From: Bryobacterales bacterium
GTDB taxonomy: Bacteria; Acidobacteriota; Terriglobia; Bryobacterales; Bryobacteraceae
Assembly (NCBI GenBank): GCA_003132865.1
Contig: PKYZ01000285.1
Span: 1 to 18,739, forward strand
Reading direction: 5' to 3'
Length of the DNA: 18,739 bases
The number at the start of each line of letters is the position of its first letter. Position 1 is the stretch's first letter. Position numbers and translations under genes: made by a program. Below, piece after piece: positions 14,112-18,739 of the stretch. The notes beneath the pieces were generated by a model. The model ran no database searches. It was not told the origin of the DNA and saw only the letters and a program-made list of their open reading frames with translations.

Positions 14112-15497
14112 ATGCACACGTTTCGACAGTCACTTCAATCGCAAGCGACGGTTTTGGTCGCGCTGGCGCTACTCACGGCACGCGGCGGGGACGCGCAAGG
14201 TCCGGTCTTCGCTACGCTGTACAGCTTCAAGGGAGGCAGCGATGGAGCTTCGCCCAATGGCGTGACCCTCGGTGAGAACGGAGCGCTTTACGGCACCACC
14301 GATGTCGGGGGCACGAACTTGTGCGGGGTTAACGTTGGCTACCTATGTGGCACAGTTTTTGAATTAGCGCATAAAGCGGGAGGAGGCTGGACTAAGACCG
14401 TGCTCCACAGTTTCAACGGAGCAGATGGCGCGGAACCCAGTTCAAACCCAGCAGGGGCGCCAGGCCCAAGGCCGGTTTTTGGCAGCAACGGAGCGCTTTA
14501 CGGCACTACCGCTACCGGAGGGAGTAACGACAGCTCGGGGAACCCCCTATTCGGGGGCGCCGTCTACGAATTGACGCCACCGGCGACTGCGGGCGGAGTA
14601 TGGACCGAGACGGTGCTCTACAGTTTCCCTAGCAGCTTTGATGCTCCGCATACGCCGCTTGGAGGGGTGTTCGTCGGCCCAACCGGAGCGGTATATGGCA
14701 CGGCGTTCTCCAACCATTACTATGAAGTTCTAGAGGGCGGAACGGTGTTTTCGCTAACACCGCCTGGGACGCCGGGCGGAAGTTGGACAGAGAGAACTCT
14801 GTTTGACTTTTGGTCCGATACCGCCCTGGGGATGAACCCCCAAGCGAGCTTGGTCTCTGCAGGCGGATCGTTCTACGGGACAACGTACGACACTAACGCC
14901 GGAGGCTGCGGCTCGGTCTACGAGTTGTCACCGCCTACGTCGGCGGGTGGTGCCTGGACGGGCACGAACATTTACAACTTTGACAACGGAGGAGGCTGCA
15001 ATTCGCTTGCACCGGTCACCGTGGGCCCGGCTGGAGTACTCTACGGCACAACCTACGACGGCGGCACCGGGACGGTGTGTATCCCGGGATGTGGCACAGT
15101 CTTCCAGTTGACGCCACCGGCCGTAGCGGGTGGGGCTTGGACGGAGGCCGTGATTTACAGCTTCACGGGAATTAACGGCGACGGGGCCTTGCCGGCCGCT
15201 GGCGTGGTGTTGGGGGAGAATGGGGTGCTCTATGGCACCACTACGTATGGTGGAAACGCCACGTCTGTATGCAACAACCCCTACAACTTGGCTTCCGGGT
15301 GTGGCACGGTCTTCCAATTGACGCCGCCAGCGTCGCCTGGCGGAACCTGGACCGAGACCGTCCTGCATAGTTTCACGGGTCCGACCGGCGACGGATCGGC
15401 CCCAGGGCCTCTGACCTTGGGCCGCGGCGTGCTCTATGGCCCGACGTTGACGGGTGGGACTGCGGGAAAAGGCACCATTTTTGCAGTCAAACCGTGA
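14112..15497 (+). CDS. GloVer-type tandem-repeat secreted protein
   Basis: 461 residues. The signal peptide (about residues 1-29) ends before QGPVFATLYSF. The body consists of about seven repeats of some 55-70 residues, each with G-x-LYGTT-x-x-GG, then a GTVF-x-LTPP strand and a GG-x-WTE-x-VLYSF strand. This is the GloVer repeat of Gloeobacter, Verrucomicrobia and Acidobacteria proteins. The pattern suggests a beta-propeller-like extracellular structure, and the function is unknown. The last repeat is slightly altered (VLYGPTLTGG), and the protein ends soon after with no visible C-terminal sorting signal. ATG 14112 is chosen over the frame's earlier start because AGAGGAG lies about 8 bases upstream, overlapping the methyltransferase stop. 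The gene is probably co-transcribed with hom and the methyltransferase. Confidence 0.88.
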   Translation: MHTFRQSLQSQATVLVALALLTARGGDAQGPVFATLYSFKGGSDGASPNGVTLGENGALYGTTDVGGTNLCGVNVGYLCGTVFELAHKAGGGWTKTVLHSFNGADGAEPSSNPAGAPGPRPVFGSNGALYGTTATGGSNDSSGNPLFGGAVYELTPPATAGGVWTETVLYSFPSSFDAPHTPLGGVFVGPTGAVYGTAFSNHYYEVLEGGTVFSLTPPGTPGGSWTERTLFDFWSDTALGMNPQASLVSAGGSFYGTTYDTNAGGCGSVYELSPPTSAGGAWTGTNIYNFDNGGGCNSLAPVTVGPAGVLYGTTYDGGTGTVCIPGCGTVFQLTPPAVAGGAWTEAVIYSFTGINGDGALPAAGVVLGENGVLYGTTTYGGNATSVCNNPYNLASGCGTVFQLTPPASPGGTWTETVLHSFTGPTGDGSAPGPLTLGRGVLYGPTLTGGTAGKGTIFAVKP

Positions 15498-15503
15498 CCG
15501 GCT

Positions 15504-15533
15504 CTTATCGGCGTTCATCGGCGTTCATCGGCG
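15504..15533. repeat. Decamer tandem repeat TTCATCGGCG
   Basis: Three near-perfect 10-bp units (CTTATCGGCG, then TTCATCGGCG twice) are followed by GCCATTAATTAAT. They lie between the convergent GloVer and BrnA-like genes. Related short repeats are found between genes in many bacteria (from memory). There is no coding potential. Confidence 0.8.
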
Positions 15534-15541
15534 GCCATTAA

Positions 15542-15793
15542 TTAATCCGCCCTGTGCTCGGCTTCCATCAGGTTTGTGAGGATGTCGTTGATGCGCGTCA
15601 GGTGACCTTCGCCCTTGGATTTCAGCCAATCGAGAACCCGCGGGTCGAGACGCACACTCACCGCTACCTTTCGCCTGACGTCACGCAGCCGCATCATGCG
15701 CGCCAATTGCTCAGTGGTCAGGCGGGGGATGTCATCGAAGTTAATGTGCGAATCGTCTCCAGCCGCTTGGCGTACGGCAGCGCCGGAGCGCAC
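15542..15793 (-). CDS. BrnA-like antitoxin without a neighbouring toxin
   Basis: 83 residues as drawn from a GTG at 15791-15793. Residues 43-76 (VAVSVRLDPRVLDWLKSKGEGH onward to LTNLM) fit the BrnA antitoxin ribbon-helix-helix: a VRLDP beta strand, then the G-x-G-H-x-TRIN turn and helix. The N-terminal part (INFDDIPRLTTEQLARMMRLRD) is the usual toxin-binding arm. The start is uncertain, because residues 1-11 look like filler and may not be native. BrnT normally lies just upstream in the same operon. Here that position is occupied by the truncated methyltransferase on the other strand, and no BrnT sequence is seen. A solo antitoxin could still be a DNA-binding regulator or be left over from a partial deletion. 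Confidence 0.72.
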   Translation of the reverse strand: MRSGAAVRQAAGDDSHINFDDIPRLTTEQLARMMRLRDVRRKVAVSVRLDPRVLDWLKSKGEGHLTRINDILTNLMEAEHRAD

Positions 15794-15838
15794 GCCGCTC
15801 CTCGTCAGTCCATTGCCTGTTCCCGATATCTTCGGCGA

Positions 15839-16365
15839 CCGAGAGGCCGCAGGAGTTGGTCGATGAGATGGGGCTCAAGCCCGGCATGACGGTGGCGGAT
15901 ATCGGCACGGGCGTCGGCTACATGTTGCCGTATCTGAGCCGCGCCGTGGGACCGTCGGGTCACGTGATGGCGGAAGATATCTTCGACGATTTTTTGAGCG
16001 CCGCCAAACAGCGCGCCGGAGACCAGAAGCTCGGCAGCGTGGCGTTCATCAAGGGCACGGAGACCGATCCCCGCCTCGCGGATGGCACCGTGGATGTGAT
16101 TCTGGCGCTCGATTCGTATCATCATTACAACTACCCGGAGAAAATGCTGGCGGCCTTTGTGCGGGCGTTGCGCGAAGGCGGCCGGCTGGTAGTGGTGGAG
16201 TATTACAAGCGCCCGAACGCCATGCCGGGCGGGGACGCGGTGAAGCACATCCGGCTGGACGAGCCCGACCTGGTCCGCGAGATCGAACGCAACGGATTCC
16301 GCAAGGTATCCGAGCGCGAGCATATCAAGGGCAGCCAGTATATGGTTGTGTTTGAGAAGAAGTGA
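15839..16365 (+). pseudogene. 5'-truncated copy of the SAM methyltransferase
   Basis: Homology to the full copy starts at about 15839 (TERPQELVDEMG) and continues to the stop. Over the shared part I count 13 differences in about 176 residues. The SAM motif (VADIGTGVGYMLPYL), the DVILALDSYHHYNYPE segment and the C-terminal GSQYMVVFEKK are intact. The signal peptide and roughly the first 57 residues are missing. The frame can start only at TTG 15856 or ATG 15868, both inside conserved sequence and without a ribosome-binding site. The upstream side abuts unrelated DNA that ends in the BrnA-like gene. Most substitutions are conservative, so selection may have acted before or after truncation. It could still yield a cytoplasmic protein, but a remnant is the simpler reading. 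Confidence 0.75.
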
Positions 16366-16371
16366 CGGCAA

Positions 16372-16406
16372 CATAGAAGACAGAAGTCAGAAGTTAGAAG
16401 ACAGAA
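16372..16406. repeat. Five tandem heptamers NNNAGAA at the VWA gene 3' end
   Basis: Five exactly phased heptamers (CATAGAA, GACAGAA, GTCAGAA, GTTAGAA, GACAGAA on the plus strand) span the convergent gap and enter the VWA-related gene. There they encode its last residues and supply its TGA stop. Confidence 0.85.
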
Positions 16407-17859
16407 TGGGAATCGTGATTGACCCGACCGCTCCCAGTTCCGAATCGAAGGCGATGACGCGGACCTTGCGGATGGCCGGCGCGACGGGAATCGCTTCGCG
16501 GAGTCCGATTTCGCCGTGGGTGACTGCCGCGAACTGCTCCGGGGTCAGGCTGACCAGAATCGGAGGCGAGGCCTGTTGCAGCCCTTCGTCATAGGCCAGG
16601 AACGCGACGAAGACTTTCCCGGTACCTTGATTCCGCGCGGGGCGCGGCAGCAGGTCCGCTGCGTCGATTTGGATTTCAAAACGCATGTTCTGCGCGTTGG
16701 CTGGATCGGGGGAAACACTCGCCCGGAGCCCGATTTCGGTAGCGTCGAACGGACTATGGGCGGCGGTTTCAATCTCCATCGGGAATTCCCGGGAGCGTAA
16801 TGCGCTGGAAGCGGGACCGCCCGGCGCCACCGCATAGAACCCATGTTCCGTTTGCAAGCGCACTTCCTTACGCCCGCAAATTACCCGAATTTTGTGATGT
16901 TTCCCATCGGGCTTTAGCGACGCCGAGTAATAGGCTATCTCGTAATTCGCGCGGGAATCCGTGCGTGCCTGCTGGATCGCGTCGCCGGCACGGTCGCTCG
17001 AATACCCTCGCCCGCCCGTAATGCCGGTATATTCATCGAGGCTTTCGGCGCTGAAGGTTCCTACCGCCGCCCCAGCCCCAGCCATGGACTGGTCGACGGT
17101 GTACACCACGATCTGCGCCTGCTCCAACTCCTCGCAAAACCACCGTAGCGGATTCGTAAAATCCAAGCTTGCTTGCGTCGAGATGGAAAACCCGACGAGG
17201 GGAATGCCGTGCGTGACCCAGACGAGATTCTTACGTCCGGATAATAGCGCCATCTGCGAGCCGAGATCCCGCAGCGCATTCACGGTCAAGTCGAAACGGT
17301 ACTTGATGTCACGGTCATCGACAGGTTTAAAGCCGAACAAGCTTTTTAACGCTGCCTGGAGCATGGGGGCAATATTCCGCGTCCATGGTTCGGCGGCCGG
17401 CGTCACTTCGGTGTCGGGTTTCGGCAGCGGATGGATGGGATACAGCTCGCCGCGAGGGGTCAGAATATATAAGTACAAACCCTCGCTCGATTCCAGATTC
17501 TTCAAGGAGTCGGAGACCTCGCGGCCAATGACCGCGTCGCTCATGATACGGTCGGTGAGCAGGTCGATAAGGACCACTGTAGCGTGCCATGCGGCGCCGG
17601 CGCGGTTCGAATACGCACGGGGACCTGGCTTGGCTTGGAGCGCCCAGCCTCCCGTGAAACGAAAGAAGGCGATGTCCTGGGCCTTCCCATCCTCCAAAAG
17701 CCGGAAATCCGCGCTGCGCAGTCCGGTCACCGGCTGGCCCTGCGCATCGAGCGCCACGACGTTTAATTTGTTCAGTTTGGAATGTTGTGCCTGTTTGGAG
17801 GCGGCGGGGGCAAATGCGCAGAGAAGAATCGCGGCGGCGACGGCGAGCGCGCACCTCAT
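16387..17859 (-). CDS. Acidobacterial VWA-related secreted protein
   Basis: 490 residues. The signal peptide covers about residues 1-20 (LAVAAAILLCAFAPAA). Then comes the VWFA-related Acidobacterial domain: LNVVALDAQGQPVTGLRSADFRLLEDGKAQDIAFF (32-66) and the core strand VVLIDLLTD (95-103). A helix (VSDSLKNL), GRKNLVWVTHGIP and AQIVVYTVDQS follow. The metal-binding DxSxS motif is not present at the first strand (it reads D-L-L-T-D), so canonical MIDAS binding is doubtful. The C-terminal third is beta-rich. The role is unknown, presumably extracytoplasmic binding. Start ATG 17857-17859 is chosen because it opens a signal peptide and follows TATAAT by 6 bases. The frame runs open to 18342, but that is the shadow of the upstream gene. 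The final residues (LSSNF) come from the heptamer repeat. Confidence 0.87.
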   Translation of the reverse strand: MRCALAVAAAILLCAFAPAASKQAQHSKLNKLNVVALDAQGQPVTGLRSADFRLLEDGKAQDIAFFRFTGGWALQAKPGPRAYSNRAGAAWHATVVLIDLLTDRIMSDAVIGREVSDSLKNLESSEGLYLYILTPRGELYPIHPLPKPDTEVTPAAEPWTRNIAPMLQAALKSLFGFKPVDDRDIKYRFDLTVNALRDLGSQMALLSGRKNLVWVTHGIPLVGFSISTQASLDFTNPLRWFCEELEQAQIVVYTVDQSMAGAGAAVGTFSAESLDEYTGITGGRGYSSDRAGDAIQQARTDSRANYEIAYYSASLKPDGKHHKIRVICGRKEVRLQTEHGFYAVAPGGPASSALRSREFPMEIETAAHSPFDATEIGLRASVSPDPANAQNMRFEIQIDAADLLPRPARNQGTGKVFVAFLAYDEGLQQASPPILVSLTPEQFAAVTHGEIGLREAIPVAPAIRKVRVIAFDSELGAVGSITIPILSSNF

Positions 17860-17865
17860 ATCCCG

Positions 17866-17871
17866 ATTATA
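17866..17871 (-). promoter_or_regulatory. Perfect -10 element directly before the VWA-related gene
   Basis: TATAAT on the minus strand ends 6 bases before the ATG, predicting a leaderless transcript. It lies in the 20-base gap after the upstream gene, so this gene can be transcribed apart from its neighbours. No good -35 is seen. Confidence 0.55.
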
Positions 17872-17879
17872 CCCGGCGG

Positions 17880-18389
17880 TTAGCGCACCGCCAGATCGTG
17901 CAGGAAGATGCCGCGAGCCTGCTTGAATTCGTCCGGCAGCATGGGGCCCAGTTGCGCGGACTGGGTGGCGGCCTGGCGCTCTTCGGCGAACGTGGCGGCC
18001 AGCGATTGGAACGCCAGAACGCAGGCCTCCACTACTGCGCTTGAATACCCGTCGGCCGCGTCGATCAATCGATTGGCGTTTTCCAGGATGGTTTCGGCGG
18101 TGCGCACGCGCGCCGGCGCTTCCGCGACGATGGCAGGATAACGGCTGAGCGTCAGGTGCGGGCCGAACGCGGCCACGAACGCGCCCCAGCGGTCCAGCAC
18201 CGTCAGTGCGCCGTAGCGGTGGCGGTCGAGCGACATCTCGTAGGCGAAGGCGGCGCCTTTGGCCTGGCCATCCAGCTTGCGCAGGTACATGGCGGCGGAG
18301 TTGAGCTCGCCGGTGAGCGAATCGGCGAATGCGCTCACGCACCCTAGAAACTGCGGCTCGGACAGGCTGGCGTAGCGGGTGATTTGCAC
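17880..18389 (-). CDS. Conserved-looking helical protein, unknown function
   Basis: 169 residues from a GTG at 18387-18389. Mostly alpha-helical, Ala-rich and soluble. No signal peptide, membrane segment or recognised motif is present. Features visible are LNSAAMYLRKLDGQAKGAAFAYEM, LTVLDRWGAFVAAFGPHLTLSRYPAIV and ERQAATQSAQLGPMLPDEF. The helices could form a bundle. The gene starts 8 bases beyond the last base of the upstream small gene and is likely co-transcribed with it. A GAG-containing stretch before the GTG is a weak ribosome-binding site. A competing reading on the same strand is very Arg-rich and rejected. The VWA-related gene follows 20 bases later with its own -10. Confidence 0.65.
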   Translation of the reverse strand: MQITRYASLSEPQFLGCVSAFADSLTGELNSAAMYLRKLDGQAKGAAFAYEMSLDRHRYGALTVLDRWGAFVAAFGPHLTLSRYPAIVAEAPARVRTAETILENANRLIDAADGYSSAVVEACVLAFQSLAATFAEERQAATQSAQLGPMLPDEFKQARGIFLHDLAVR

Positions 18390-18396
18390 CGGAATC

Positions 18397-18675
18397 TCAG
18401 GCGATGTGATCGCCCAGGGCGCGCTCGATCTCCGGTGGTTCCACTTTTTCGCCGCCGTTCAGGCGCGCCAAGCAGTCCTCGATGATCTGCTTGGCCTCTT
18501 CCTTGCGGTAGTTCTTGATGAAGCCGTCGTAGTAATGCTCGCCGTTGAGCGCGTGGTTGATCTCGCTCTCCTTGTTATGATCCTGCAGTTCGGTAAAGTA
18601 GACCACCCGGTATTTGCCGGAATACTGGGTTTCCCGGTAGATCTCGAACATGACTTTATCGGACTCGAACGCCAT
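18397..18675 (-). CDS. Small charged soluble protein, unknown function
   Basis: 92 residues, rich in Glu, Lys, Tyr and Asn. It has a beta-strand-like start (SDKVMFEIYRETQYSGKYRVVYFTELQDH) and a helical second half (YRKEEAKQIIEDCLARLNGG). One cysteine. No signal peptide or membrane segment. The compact alpha/beta pattern looks like a real small domain, but I do not recognise the family. The ATG at 18673-18675 has no Shine-Dalgarno site. TGG-TAACTT ends 6 bases upstream, the same layout as at hom and the vapB-like gene. It is the first gene of a probable operon with the 169-residue protein. Confidence 0.75.
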   Translation of the reverse strand: MAFESDKVMFEIYRETQYSGKYRVVYFTELQDHNKESEINHALNGEHYYDGFIKNYRKEEAKQIIEDCLARLNGGEKVEPPEIERALGDHIA

Positions 18676-18681
18676 AGATAA

Positions 18682-18690
18682 AAGTTACCA
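18682..18690 (-). promoter_or_regulatory. Possible extended -10 before the 92-residue protein gene
   Basis: TGG-TAACTT on the minus strand keeps only the key TA...T positions of a -10 but has an extended TGn. It ends 6 bases before the ATG, which again predicts a leaderless message. Weak on its own. Confidence 0.35.
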
Positions 18691-18707
18691 CGGTGAAGCG
18701 GGCGGAG

Positions 18708-18726
18708 GGCCGATTAACAATCGGCC
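18708..18726. repeat. Perfect 8-bp inverted repeat at the right edge
   Basis: GGCCGATT-AAC-AATCGGCC is a perfect palindrome with a 3-base centre, located 33-51 bases upstream of the minus-strand gene. A TTGACA at 18733-18738 on the plus strand follows and may be the -35 of a promoter directed out of the window. The palindrome could be an operator. It has no T-tract, so a terminator is less likely. Confidence 0.5.
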
Positions 18727-18739
18727 TGCAGGTTGACAA

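Noticed and set aside
13420..14133. 237-codon minus-strand frame opposite the methyltransferase, repeated at 15805-16374
   Set aside because: It is conserved in both copies only because the sense gene is duplicated. The translation is His-rich with no domain.
15542..16365. Insertion sequence carrying the BrnA-like gene and methyltransferase copy
   Set aside because: No transposase, no terminal inverted repeats and no target duplication could be found.
16372..16406. Possible CRISPR array (also considered for 2268-2346 and 15504-15533)
   Set aside because: Units of 7 or 10 bp with no spacers and no cas genes nearby.
17860..18342. 161-codon N-terminal extension of the VWA-related gene
   Set aside because: Arg-rich shadow of the 169-residue gene. 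The signal peptide and the TATAAT support the ATG at 17859.

Overview
The window is GC-rich, gene-dense bacterial chromosome. Its families are typical of Acidobacteriota, most like the Bryobacterales/Candidatus Solibacter group: an Acidobacteria-type VWA-related secreted protein, two secreted carboxypeptidase-regulatory-like (beta-sandwich) proteins, a GloVer-type tandem-repeat secreted protein, a PEP-CTERM protein, and a degraded VirB10/TrbI-like gene. This placement is inferred from protein families and base composition, not from a search.

Left part (1-7212). Three minus-strand genes form a tight operon: a 2H phosphoesterase (2'-5' RNA ligase family), a DUF202 membrane protein and a ThuA-like protein. 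Divergent from it, across a block of degenerate heptamer repeats, is an M3 zinc oligopeptidase. Next come a small membrane-anchored coiled-coil protein and a VapBC-type toxin-antitoxin locus. Its toxin reading frame is broken, although both halves of the PIN domain are still readable. Converging on this locus is a Fic-domain protein with an N-terminal AbiEi-like winged-helix region.

Middle part (7314-11899, all minus strand). Two paralogous secreted carboxypeptidase-regulatory-like proteins lie in tandem. Upstream of them are a VirB10/TrbI-like pseudogene, broken by at least three frame changes and an apparent internal loss, and a PEP-CTERM protein with a very good promoter and Shine-Dalgarno site.

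Right part (12095-18739). Homoserine dehydrogenase (hom) overlaps by 4 bases a signal-peptide-bearing SAM-dependent methyltransferase, and a seven-repeat GloVer protein follows. Then come an orphan BrnA-like antitoxin and a second copy of the methyltransferase lacking its 5' third. A VWA-related protein and two small genes of unknown function, all on the minus strand, finish the window.

Two cross-cutting patterns stand out. First, at least five genes have a -10-like hexamer ending only 6-7 bases before the start codon, suggesting leaderless mRNAs. Several of these hexamers carry an extended TGn. Second, three intergenic spots carry short-period (7 or 10 bp) degenerate tandem repeats. I see no complete new defence system. 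The candidates nearest to one are the Fic/winged-helix fusion with paired operator-like repeats, and the accessory patch of orphan antitoxin plus truncated methyltransferase duplicate. No rRNA, tRNA, CRISPR array or intact insertion sequence was recognised.
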